DNA of 44,352 nt from Gammaproteobacteria bacterium (lineage in GTDB: Bacteria; Pseudomonadota; Gammaproteobacteria; Legionellales; Legionellaceae), in assembly GCA_026399205.1 (NCBI GenBank), contig JAPLRL010000006.1, positions 1-44,352 on the forward strand, given 5' to 3'. The notes below the pieces were generated by a model. That model saw only the letters and a list, made by a program, of their open reading frames with translations. It ran no database searches and was not told the origin of the DNA. This document shows positions 19,637 to 27,679 of the stretch, piece after piece (within the stretch, counting starts at the first letter, position 1; each line of letters starts with the position of its first letter). A program made the position numbers and the translations under genes.

Positions 19637-20431
19637 ATGAGCCGCACTCGCGCCACCAAACCCAAAACCATTTTAGTGACTGGTGCCACAGGTGCAATCG
19701 GTGGGGCATTAGCCCTGTGTTATGCTGAATCTAACGTCACGCTCATTTTACAAGGCCGCGACCACTCCCGTTTGCTTGAACTGAAAAACATATGTGAAGG
19801 CAAAGGGGCAAATGTCATCACAAAGGCCATCGATGTACGCGATCGAACGAGTTATATGACCTGGCTTCAAACCCTTTCTCAACAAGAATCCCTTGATTTA
19901 GTGATCGTTAACGCAGGTGTCAACACCCATGTGAGTAAAGATGGTGAAGCTGAGCCGTGGTCTGAGGTTGAGGCTTTAGTTGAAATTAATATATTGGCTG
20001 TGATGGCGACTGTACAAGCTGTTTTACCGGCTATGCGTTCACGTAAAAAGGGGCAGATTGCACTCATGAGCTCATTAGCAGCGTACTGCGGATTACCACT
20101 CACTCCAAGCTACTCTGCTAGCAAAGCGGCTATAAAAACTTATGGTGAGGCCTTACGTGGCTGGTTAGGACCTGAGGGGATTCAGGTCAACGTGGTGATG
20201 CCTGGTTATGTATCTTCGGAAATGTGCGATAGCATGCCTGGGCCTAAACCTTTTCTTTGGACACCTGAACAAGCAGCATTTGCCATTAAAAAAGCATTGG
20301 CTGCTGATAAACCTCGGTTTAGTTTTCCATTTCCACTCAATTTTGGAACTTGGTGTTTGTCTGTTTTGCGTCCTAGACTGTCACAGTGGATTTTGCGTCA
20401 GTTGGATTATCAGCATGGGAATGTGGAATGA
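19637..20431 (+). CDS. short-chain dehydrogenase/reductase, probable 3-keto reductase of the amino ketone
   Basis: 264 residues, classical SDR. Cofactor motif TGATGAIGG (15-23), NAG at 92-94, catalytic Ser145/146, Tyr159 and Lys163 (YSASK). The C-terminal ~40 residues are hydrophobic with FSFPFPLNFGTWCLSVL, a membrane-associating end like that of 3-ketodihydrosphingosine reductases and of RkpH-type proteins. The 153 bases separating it from the oxoamine synthase gene show no repeat or clear promoter. In this order the simplest role is reduction of the 3-keto group left by the oxoamine synthase, giving a 2-amino-3-hydroxy lipid. Family certain, substrate inferred. Confidence 0.88.
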   Translation: MSRTRATKPKTILVTGATGAIGGALALCYAESNVTLILQGRDHSRLLELKNICEGKGANVITKAIDVRDRTSYMTWLQTLSQQESLDLVIVNAGVNTHVSKDGEAEPWSEVEALVEINILAVMATVQAVLPAMRSRKKGQIALMSSLAAYCGLPLTPSYSASKAAIKTYGEALRGWLGPEGIQVNVVMPGYVSSEMCDSMPGPKPFLWTPEQAAFAIKKALAADKPRFSFPFPLNFGTWCLSVLRPRLSQWILRQLDYQHGNVE

Positions 20432-20448
20432 GGTCATGTGATAAAACC

Positions 20449-20603
20449 GTAGGGTGGACAAAGGAGCCACACATTGACCTTGCCGTTGGCTGGTGGATCA
20501 TGGGCGACGTGCCCACCGATAGCTCGGAGCCACCGGTGGACACGTCGCCTGACGATTTCTTCTCATCGGCAACATCATCGCTAGGCTCCTTTGTCCACCC
20601 TAC
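20449..20603. repeat. 155-bp inverted-repeat element, copy 2
   Basis: GTAGGGTGGACAAAGGAGCC at the left and GGCTCCTTTGTCCACCCTAC at the right are perfect inverted ends of 20 bp, with GGGCGACGTGCCCACCG / CGGTGGACACGTCGCC inside. It sits between the SDR and the lipid glycosyltransferase genes, 33 bases before the latter's start. Open frames on both strands here are only a by-product of the repeat. Confidence 0.93.
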
Positions 20604-20636
20604 GGGTTTCGGTGTTATGACTAATGTGAGCACCGA

Positions 20637-21782
20637 ATGCGTATTCTAATTCTAACTTCCTCCACCGGCGGTGGTCACGACATGCGCGCCCGTGCGCTTG
20701 AAGCTTGGGTTAAATTAAAGAAACCTGATTGGACTGTGCGCATTCATCATGCACTTGAAGATACCCATGGCCTCTATCGATTTGGTGTTGGGCTGTATAA
20801 TTTTATCCAGAAAACTTGGCCCCCGCTTCATCATATTTATTATAATTTTCTTGAAATTGTCGGCGTACTGAGCAATCAAAGTAGCATTTTAGGTCAAGCT
20901 CGCTTTACAGCTGTATTAGAGGACTTTCGGCCAACTCTCATTTTTAGCGTGCACGATTCTACTAACCATGGTTTTTTTCAATTAGCTAAACAAGTTTTGG
21001 GGGCGGATAAAGTTCGCTGTGTCACTTACTGTACCGAAATGCATGGTGGTTATGGCATGAGTCGTCATTGGGTGAATCCAACGGCCGATCTCTTCATTGC
21101 TTCCCTACCAGAGACAGTTGAGGCCGCTATAAAGCTTGGTATGCCTCAAAATCGCATTCAACTCGGTGGATTCCTTCTTCACCCTACTTTTTATGATGCC
21201 CCATCAGATGCGACGGTTAAACAATTCTGGAAAGAGCATTTACAATTAGATCCTTCTCAATTTACACTAATTTTAAGTACTGGGGCGAATGGGGCAAATC
21301 ACCATCGCCCTATTCTCAAGGCACTGCGAACATTTGATTTACCATTACAAATTGTTGCACTTTGTGGTCAATCACAAAAAACGCATCAAAAAGTTCTTGA
21401 ACTCGCAAAGCAATATCAGTCGACGACTTTAACTATACGCGCCTTACCCACAACTAATAAAATGGCCATACTCATGCAAGGTGCATCGGCTATTTTAACC
21501 CGTCCTGGGGCTGGAACCACTAATGAGGCTATTCAAATGAGGTGCCCTTTGATTATCAACAAACTAACAGGTCTAATGCCACAGGAAATGATTAATGAAC
21601 GTTTTGCGGTTAAACATCAAATTTGTGAAACGCTCTCTTATGCACGTGATCTACCGGCTATTCTCCACACTTGGATAGCGCAGCCAGAAGAACATTCGAA
21701 ACTGACCCATCAAATACATAAAATAACACCCAAACAACACCCTACGAATATTTTATCAATACTGGAATCACTTGTTTTATGA
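20637..21782 (+). CDS. MGDG-synthase/UgtP-like lipid glycosyltransferase (GT28)
   Basis: 381 residues. The N-terminal acceptor domain opens with ILTSSTGGGHDMRARA (4-20), the hallmark of the MGDG-synthase family, whose members glycosylate diacylglycerol at the inner membrane. The C-terminal donor domain has LSTGANGANH (213-222) and TRPGAGTTNEA (288-298), the GT28 nucleotide-sugar site. Two hydrophobic patches near 50-85 fit peripheral membrane binding. Its TGA overlaps the ATG of the next gene (ATGA), so the two are probably translated together. Downstream of PKS, oxoamine synthase and SDR, its acceptor is more likely the new amino-alcohol lipid than diacylglycerol. Donor sugar unknown. Confidence 0.88.
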   Translation: MRILILTSSTGGGHDMRARALEAWVKLKKPDWTVRIHHALEDTHGLYRFGVGLYNFIQKTWPPLHHIYYNFLEIVGVLSNQSSILGQARFTAVLEDFRPTLIFSVHDSTNHGFFQLAKQVLGADKVRCVTYCTEMHGGYGMSRHWVNPTADLFIASLPETVEAAIKLGMPQNRIQLGGFLLHPTFYDAPSDATVKQFWKEHLQLDPSQFTLILSTGANGANHHRPILKALRTFDLPLQIVALCGQSQKTHQKVLELAKQYQSTTLTIRALPTTNKMAILMQGASAILTRPGAGTTNEAIQMRCPLIINKLTGLMPQEMINERFAVKHQICETLSYARDLPAILHTWIAQPEEHSKLTHQIHKITPKQHPTNILSILESLVL

Positions 21783-23599
21783 GGTTATTTACACAGTTAA
21801 TCATTGTTTGGTTAATAACCTATTCCACTTTACTAAGCCTGTATTTTGTTGTCGGTCGGTTGATTGAAAAACTGACGGCAGACTGCTTTGACTTAAAAAT
21901 AAATAAAGACATCCTGATCCCACGCCAAGAGAAACGATTAGATATTCGACAAAGTGTTATTTCTCTTTTTTTAGTCAGTTTATTGCTGTCACTAGGTTAT
22001 ACGTTGCAATGTCATCATTTTGGAGCAGTGATCCCCTTTCATCCTGCTGCGATAACATATCCACTATATTTTTTATTCTCCATGATTGCTTTTGATACCT
22101 CGTATTATTGGATACATCGTTTGTTGCATATTAAAATTAATTCAAAATGCTGGTTTTTAAATAAACATTCCTCAATCATAAATCCTCATACATGGCACCA
22201 CCGCAACCGCCACCCTTCAGTTTGGACAAGTCATAGCAACTCAATATTAGATACCTTTTTTCTGCAATCCTACTGGCTCGTCGCATTCCTGATTCTACCC
22301 ATTCCACCAGTCGTTCTGTTTGCCCACAAAATAATAGATCAAATAAGAGTTATAATAAAACACTCTGGTTATGAAATTACTGGAACGTTACCATTAAAAT
22401 ATAAGCATTTATTAGCGGTTGTGCATCAGGATCAACATCACGGAGCACTTTGTTATAATTTCTCTTTATACTTTAGTTGGTGGGATAGAATAGCTGGCAC
22501 ACTATACCCTGATTATGACCGGATTAATCATGAATTTGTTAGAGCTCCACAATACAAAAAAATGCAAATTGAAAAAATAAACATCAAAATTGACAGCGCG
22601 CTCTCCGTCGTTAATACCAAAAGTAGCCCTCTATTAAGGCGGTCACTACATATTTTTTTATACCATTGGTGGTATAGTCAATACCACTTAACAAGCATGT
22701 TCTTTACCGTAAGTTTAAAAAACATACAACGCACTCTCAACACTGCTAACAATCCACTTCAGCATGAACAATTCATTATGGAGTGCCAACAATTTACACC
22801 AACTCCTCACCCTATTTGCAACCCAAATCGCCCCATTGATATTTCTATCATTATCCCAGCATACAACAACTGGGAATATACCTCTGCTTGTATTAACTCC
22901 ATTTTAAAAACACATGATGAACACATCAACTATGAAGTCATACTAGCTGATGATAACTCAACTGATGAAACAAGACATGCTGAAAAATACTATCCTGGAT
23001 TAATCATCACAAAAACCGATAAAAATAGTGGTTTTTTAAGAAACTGTAACCATGCCTCAAAAAAAGCCAGAGGACGTTATATCGCCTTACTGAATAATGA
23101 CACCATTGTATTACAGGGGTGGTTAACTGGTTTATATGAAACGATTGAATTGCATACTACCGCCGCAATTGTGGGATCTAAGATTTTAAATGAAAACGGT
23201 CTTATTAATGAGTCTGGCTCTGCATTCTCACGTATTGTAAACAAGGAGCCTTTCCCAATTGGAAAAGGCTATCATTCTCAAACACCCGCCTTTAATATTC
23301 AACGAGACACCGTTTATGTCTCTGCATGCTCTATCCTTATTCGTAAATCATTTTGGGATGCTGTGGGTGGATTTGATGAACGCTTTCAACATGGCTATTA
23401 TGAGGATTCTGATTTAGCCATGACGGCGCGCTCACTTGGCCTGCGTGTCATTTATCAACCTAAGTCTGAAGTGATTCATTTTGAAGGGAAAAGCTATACG
23501 ATTGAGGGCGAGGAAAAACAGCGGCGTATCATGAAAGCTAATCAAAAATTATTTTTAGAGAAGTGGTCGAAAAACTTTAATCATCAGGCCATATTGTAA
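21779..23599 (+). CDS. fusion of a sterol desaturase/fatty acid hydroxylase domain and a GT2 glycosyltransferase
   Basis: 606 residues. The N-terminal half has hydrophobic helices near 5-28, 58-78, 88-108 and 160-185 and the three histidine clusters of the di-iron hydroxylase superfamily: HRLLH (113-117), HTWHH with HRNRH (137-145) and HQDQHH (216-221). The C-terminal half from ~352 is a GT2 transferase: ISIIIPAYNN (355-364), DDNSTD (391-396), NND (439-441), and ED at 542-543. Active-site residues of both parts are present, so both may work. Overlaps the lipid glycosyltransferase by four bases. I infer oxygenation of the lipid chain, as in C4 or 2-hydroxylation of sphingoid lipids, coupled to a sugar addition. 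I know of no characterised protein with this fusion. Confidence 0.88.
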   Translation: MRLFTQLIIVWLITYSTLLSLYFVVGRLIEKLTADCFDLKINKDILIPRQEKRLDIRQSVISLFLVSLLLSLGYTLQCHHFGAVIPFHPAAITYPLYFLFSMIAFDTSYYWIHRLLHIKINSKCWFLNKHSSIINPHTWHHRNRHPSVWTSHSNSILDTFFLQSYWLVAFLILPIPPVVLFAHKIIDQIRVIIKHSGYEITGTLPLKYKHLLAVVHQDQHHGALCYNFSLYFSWWDRIAGTLYPDYDRINHEFVRAPQYKKMQIEKINIKIDSALSVVNTKSSPLLRRSLHIFLYHWWYSQYHLTSMFFTVSLKNIQRTLNTANNPLQHEQFIMECQQFTPTPHPICNPNRPIDISIIIPAYNNWEYTSACINSILKTHDEHINYEVILADDNSTDETRHAEKYYPGLIITKTDKNSGFLRNCNHASKKARGRYIALLNNDTIVLQGWLTGLYETIELHTTAAIVGSKILNENGLINESGSAFSRIVNKEPFPIGKGYHSQTPAFNIQRDTVYVSACSILIRKSFWDAVGGFDERFQHGYYEDSDLAMTARSLGLRVIYQPKSEVIHFEGKSYTIEGEEKQRRIMKANQKLFLEKWSKNFNHQAIL

Positions 23600-23847
23600 T
23601 CCCCAAAGCCATGATGGGCGTGCAGAATACTAGCTCTCCTGGGAAACGTGCCCGTGGATAGATCGTTGAGGTGCGAGATCGAGCGATGTTTATCATGGTG
23701 CCCAGCACTGCACCACGAAGTGACGTCCGCGCAGTTCTTTTTCAATTGAGCCTTTACTAAGTGTATCCAATACAACGTTCAGTATGAGCTGAGCGATACA
23801 AAACTAGGAATTATACGCAAAACTTGTTGACAAAAACGGCGATCAGC
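23600..23847. other. 248-bp intergenic region between convergent operons
   Basis: It separates the 3' ends of the lipid operon (plus) and the sugar/export operon (minus). I see no confident gene and no classical terminator with a T run. GGGAAACGTGCCCGTGG and GACGTCCGCG may be remnants of the 155-bp element, but the match is weak. Confidence 0.5.
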
Positions 23848-25110
23848 CTACAAAATAAACTTATGCCCATATAAAATAACATTTTTTTTCCGTTCCAAAT
23901 CGCGCTGCTGAAGTGCCGTCATTTCACGATATCGAGCCAAAGAAAGTTGTTTTTTTTGCTCATAAAAACCTGGGTTTTGATAAAACTTCAAAATCTTAGC
24001 ACGAAATTCAAGATCATTCTCAAGACTAAAATACTCGGCCGCCTCCCGGCCAACCTCAATCAAAGGAGAAAGCGCGGAGCAACAAACCGGTGTGCCATGC
24101 TCCATGGCTTCTAAGATAGGCATACCAAAGCCTTCTGTGCGGCTTGGATAGATGAATAAAAAAGCATGTTTATATAAAATGGTGAGGTCTTCTGTGGGAA
24201 CATAACCGCGTATATCTATCTGTGGATGTTTTTTTAATCTACGCGTAAACACACTTTTTTTGGCTTCACCACAAGCAAAAATATTCAACGATAAAGCATG
24301 TTCTTTAAGCAAACGGTGCAAATTGGTCAACGCAAAATAGATGTTTTTTTCTGCTCTTGATAGGGAAATGAGTAAAACATATTGTTTTGAGGTTAGGTTA
24401 TATTTTTTTAGAATGAGTGCTTCTGAAATATTACTGGATCCCGCGGACACGCCGCGGAACGAGGAGGACTCGGGTGCAGTGTCAACAACCACTGGGGTCT
24501 TAGGCGACGTATATAACATGCTCACCTGATTTTGCTTTACCTTAGGACACATAGCCAGCAATTTACCTCTGGTGTCTTCCGATGTTGCAATGAGCTGAAT
24601 AGAAGCAGGCATTTCTGAAAATAGTTGGCGATGTTGAGCTTCAATCAACATTTTTACCACTCTATGCATCAAAAAACTTAAACAAAGATGGAATTTTTCA
24701 ATCAACCTACTTGGGAAAAATAACTCTAAAAAGCGTGCTCGTAGCTCATAGCGACGAATGCCATAAATAACAACGATTCCACGCTCGCTTTTAAATGTTT
24801 CTATAATCATCCATTCTAGCCCATGGATGCCACTGGCATAAATACACTCAAAATTAACTTGGTGCTTTATTCTGCCTAATTCGTTAGTAGAAATCAGTTT
24901 AACGTTTTCATACGCTGCTAGAAGCGATGTAATATCTCGAATAAATGTTTTTTTTTCATCATGATACGCATAAATAACCCATTCATCATGGTTGCCAACC
25001 TCCTCAAGAAGACTCAAGAAAACAGTAAAATCGTTTTCTCCTCCGCCATGGTATGCCGACCATCCATTCGATTGCATAAAACAAAGATTAAATAAAAGAT
25101 TTTTTTTCAT
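23848..25110 (-). CDS. GT4-family glycosyltransferase with in-frame repeat
   Basis: 420 residues, last gene of the long minus-strand operon; its ATG overlaps the preceding stop (ATGA). N-terminus reads NLCFMQSNGWSAYHGGGEND with the glycine-rich acceptor loop of GT4 enzymes. The donor half has LLISLSRAEKN, an HPQIDIRGYVP block and YPSRTEGFGMPILEAM, with both EX7E glutamates. Not a close paralogue of the 6363/10171/25107 set. Around residues 212-232 it carries ESSSFRGVSAGSSN, translated from a palindromic repeat at 24436-24464 and placed in the linker between the two domains, where an insertion is tolerable. Sugar specificity unknown; context suggests extension of a glycan on the exported lipid. 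Confidence 0.87.
   Translation of the reverse strand: MKKNLLFNLCFMQSNGWSAYHGGGENDFTVFLSLLEEVGNHDEWVIYAYHDEKKTFIRDITSLLAAYENVKLISTNELGRIKHQVNFECIYASGIHGLEWMIIETFKSERGIVVIYGIRRYELRARFLELFFPSRLIEKFHLCLSFLMHRVVKMLIEAQHRQLFSEMPASIQLIATSEDTRGKLLAMCPKVKQNQVSMLYTSPKTPVVVDTAPESSSFRGVSAGSSNISEALILKKYNLTSKQYVLLISLSRAEKNIYFALTNLHRLLKEHALSLNIFACGEAKKSVFTRRLKKHPQIDIRGYVPTEDLTILYKHAFLFIYPSRTEGFGMPILEAMEHGTPVCCSALSPLIEVGREAAEYFSLENDLEFRAKILKFYQNPGFYEQKKQLSLARYREMTALQQRDLERKKNVILYGHKFIL
24436..24464. repeat. GGATCCCGCGG-type palindromic repeat inserted in frame in a glycosyltransferase gene
   Basis: GGATCCCGCGGACACGCCGC followed by GGAACGAGG; the core is a palindrome CCGCGG-ACACG-CCGCGG. Same family as 10114-10146 and 11116-11172. 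It encodes FRGVSAGSS against SRGLSAGSR in the 10171 gene, so frame and strand of insertion are also the same. Confidence 0.85.
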
Positions 25111-26396
25111 CGCAGCATCTCTAAAAAATTGTCCACTTTTTTAAAGTGAGCATCCCAGCTTGGTGCGGTGAATGCCGCCAACCTTTTCAATTGATTGCTA
25201 CGCGCAACACTATTAGGAGCCCTATATGCTTGAATAGTTTCAAACCATTTATCTTCATCACAGGAATCAATATATTCAGGAATATCCCCCGAAAACTCTC
25301 GAAATACAGGTAAGTCACTCGCAATTACTGGCACCCCAAGCGATAAGGCCTCAATCACTGGAAATCCATATCCCTCTGTAAAAGTGGGAAACAATAATGC
25401 TTGAGCATGATAAAGATAATCTATCATCTCACCGTCATTAAGATTAGACTTAAAAAAAACACTGTTTTTCAAGCGATCTGATTTTTTTATTAATACATCA
25501 ATATCTTTACCCATTTTTGTCATCTGACCGATGATCAATAGATGAGGTAGATCAAGGTCAGATTGCAGTATCAAACGCTCCCATACTCGTAACAGCAGTT
25601 GATGGTTCTTACGTGGTTCGACTGCGCCTAACACAACAAAGTAAGTTGGGCCTTGGCCCAACATGCGGTCGTTTGTTGGGCCAAGGCCCAACCTACTAAG
25701 GTGAGCTTGCTCAGTCTTGGTGCTCAATCCATGATGCACTGGAAGTAATAGCGGCAATGAGGTGATCCCAAGGGTTGCTGCATGTGCAATGACTGCATCT
25801 CTGGTCGCCTCAGAGTTTGTAAGTAATCCACTCGCTCTTTCTAACATTAGTTTGATGCCCACATGAAAGCGCTTTTGAAAGCCAGGACTACAATAGTGGG
25901 GAAAGTGAATAGGGATAAGATCTTGAATCATAAAGATTGGAATCACGCCCATTTTTTTCAGTAAATCATGATAACGAGCATGTTCAACACCAGTGTGCCC
26001 TACAACGTTGAAAAAAACATATCCATGATAGGGTTGTGTAGCCCTCAACGTCATCCCGAGCGCAGCGAGGGATCTCCAGCTACTATGCGGAGATCCCTCG
26101 CTGCGCTCGGGATGACGTGAGAAACGATACGTTTGTTTCCAAGTTCTAAACAGCAACCATTCTCTAAAAATTATAAACCAAGCTTGACCTGTTTTTTTTT
26201 GTTTTGATATCACTAATAATGAAAAAAGTTGAGTTGACGCACGAGGAGACATCACCAACAATTGATTAAAAACCCACACAACCGCACAGGCTTGATAACG
26301 ATAATGCTGCCAATAGGCTTCGACTGTTCTACTTGTTCCTCGCGGGCTAGACGCATTACGTAGCAACCGAGTGATATCAATCAACACTCGCTGCAT
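25107..26396 (-). CDS. GT4-family glycosyltransferase (paralogue C) with two in-frame repeats
   Basis: 429 residues from the ATG at 26396, giving MQRVLIDITRLLRN, which aligns with the starts of the paralogues at 6363 and 10171; an upstream ATG at 26441 would add 15 residues of low similarity deep in the preceding gene. Donor domain: VVLGAVEPRKNH, LLIIGQMTK, HAQALLFPTFTEGYGFPVIEAL cut into the usual blocks, EX7E present. Two stretches are foreign: RHPERSEGSPHSSWRSLAA and following GMT, from the palindrome at 26049-26117, and LSRLGLGPTNDRMLGQGPT, from the palindrome at 25645-25692, just before the donor domain. Both leave the frame open. Overlaps its neighbours by 4 and 16 bases. Confidence 0.87.
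   Translation of the reverse strand: MQRVLIDITRLLRNASSPRGTSRTVEAYWQHYRYQACAVVWVFNQLLVMSPRASTQLFSLLVISKQKKTGQAWFIIFREWLLFRTWKQTYRFSRHPERSEGSPHSSWRSLAALGMTLRATQPYHGYVFFNVVGHTGVEHARYHDLLKKMGVIPIFMIQDLIPIHFPHYCSPGFQKRFHVGIKLMLERASGLLTNSEATRDAVIAHAATLGITSLPLLLPVHHGLSTKTEQAHLSRLGLGPTNDRMLGQGPTYFVVLGAVEPRKNHQLLLRVWERLILQSDLDLPHLLIIGQMTKMGKDIDVLIKKSDRLKNSVFFKSNLNDGEMIDYLYHAQALLFPTFTEGYGFPVIEALSLGVPVIASDLPVFREFSGDIPEYIDSCDEDKWFETIQAYRAPNSVARSNQLKRLAAFTAPSWDAHFKKVDNFLEMLR
25645..25692. repeat. TTGGGCC-GGCCCAA double palindrome inside a glycosyltransferase gene
   Basis: GTTGGGCCTTGGCCCAACA at 25645-25663 and TGTTGGGCCAAGGCCCAAC at 25674-25692 are inverted copies and each is itself a palindrome. A second copy is at 33216-33264. 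On the gene strand it encodes LGLGPT...LGQGPT. Confidence 0.9.
26049..26117. repeat. CGTCATCCCGAGCGC-type palindrome inside a glycosyltransferase gene
   Basis: Arms 26049-26077 and 26089-26117 are 29-bp inverted copies with an 11-base loop. A near-identical element ends the galU gene (34679-34746); a diverged one breaks the toxin gene (42274-42357). Confidence 0.93.
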
Positions 26397-27667
26397 GACA
26401 TCGCTTCTTTCTGATGAAAAGCAGAAAAACATGAAAAACACGTGTCCATCGTTTCTTCAAGCTTAAATGTTGAACAAATAAACGCTCGTGCTTTTTTTCC
26501 CATTGCTCTTGATAATGAAACATCATTTAACAATCGAACTATCGCATTCGCTAATGCAGTGACATCTCGTGGCTCAACAAGCAAGCCTGTTTCTTCGTTA
26601 AATACAACTTCAGGAATACCTGAAATTCTGCTTGCAATCACGGGTCTCTCCATCGCCATGGCCTCCAAAATCACATTAGGAATACCATCGATGTTATTTT
26701 TTTTATCTTGAATAGAGGGCATAATGAGTGCATAAGACTGACTCATCAGGGATAAAACTTGTTGTTGAGGTAGAAAACCCAGTAATTTCACCTGCTTCTC
26801 TAACCCATAACCTTTAATTTTTTTCTGAAGTCGATGAAACACTTCTTCTTCAGAAAATAGAATGCGCTCAACAAATGCCTTAGGAAAGCCAACAATATTA
26901 AGATTGACAATAATCCCTTTAGATTTAAGTAACCCAATCGCATCGATTAAATAACTAAATCCTTTTTTAGGAACCAATCTCCCCACTGCCAAAAAAGGAG
27001 TCTGTTCTTCAATCACTTGAGGCTCAGGTAAATGACTAAAATCCACACCATGATAGTTTTTTTTGAGATTAATGAGATGAGCAGGCGCACTGGCAGATAA
27101 CGCCTTAAGGTGATCTAAATTATATTGCGTACACGTGATAATTTGTTCTGCATAACATATTTTTTCTAATAAAATATTGGCATCCCGATAAATATCAAAC
27201 GCATGCCAAGTTGCACCAAAAGGAATCCCTGTGATACGCGATAAACACATCACCACTTCTGTGGGATATGAGGCAAAATGCGCATGAAAATAATCAATTT
27301 TTTTAGTTGAAACCGTCTCTTTCATTCCATATGCAGCCAAAAGCGAAGTCACAACGCGAAGGCGGCATAACCAGTTTTTATGATTTAATCCTAAAATCCA
27401 ATACAGATGCCCGAAAAACTGTTTTGGTTGTAACAGCCCTTTTACAACCCCTCGCAGCCAAACACGCCATCCTAGACACATAAACTGGTGCTCAAGGATA
27501 TCTTTCATAACCGGATCACTCACCCATTGTGAGGGTGCTGATCTTAACGAAATAACATAAAAATCAATGTTCTTCTTTTTTAACTCAATAAGCTCATTAT
27601 GAATAAACGTTTCCGTTTTTTGTGGAAAACAATCTAAGAAAAACATCATCCGTTTTGTCACTCGCAC
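26381..27667 (-). CDS. GT4-family glycosyltransferase, WcaL/AmsK-like
   Basis: 428 residues. N-terminal half with FLDCFPQKTETFIHNELIEL, the opening typical of colanic-acid-type WcaL transferases, and FHAHFASYPTEV. Donor half: FLAVGRLVPKKGFSYLIDA in two blocks, KLLGFLPQQQV, and DGIPNVILEAMAMERPVIAS with the conserved glutamates. Length normal, no insertions. It starts 12 bases after the outer-membrane protein gene and overlaps paralogue C by 16 bases, so it belongs to the same operon. A cytoplasmic sugar transferase; linkage unknown. Confidence 0.87.
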   Translation of the reverse strand: MRVTKRMMFFLDCFPQKTETFIHNELIELKKKNIDFYVISLRSAPSQWVSDPVMKDILEHQFMCLGWRVWLRGVVKGLLQPKQFFGHLYWILGLNHKNWLCRLRVVTSLLAAYGMKETVSTKKIDYFHAHFASYPTEVVMCLSRITGIPFGATWHAFDIYRDANILLEKICYAEQIITCTQYNLDHLKALSASAPAHLINLKKNYHGVDFSHLPEPQVIEEQTPFLAVGRLVPKKGFSYLIDAIGLLKSKGIIVNLNIVGFPKAFVERILFSEEEVFHRLQKKIKGYGLEKQVKLLGFLPQQQVLSLMSQSYALIMPSIQDKKNNIDGIPNVILEAMAMERPVIASRISGIPEVVFNEETGLLVEPRDVTALANAIVRLLNDVSLSRAMGKKARAFICSTFKLEETMDTCFSCFSAFHQKEAMSCSEC

Positions 27668-27679
27668 TCACTCCCTTGA

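Noticed and set aside
20373-20649. Open frames on both strands between the SDR and the lipid glycosyltransferase
   Set aside because: They are made of the 155-bp inverted repeat, whose symmetry opens frames on both strands; no ribosome site or known domain.
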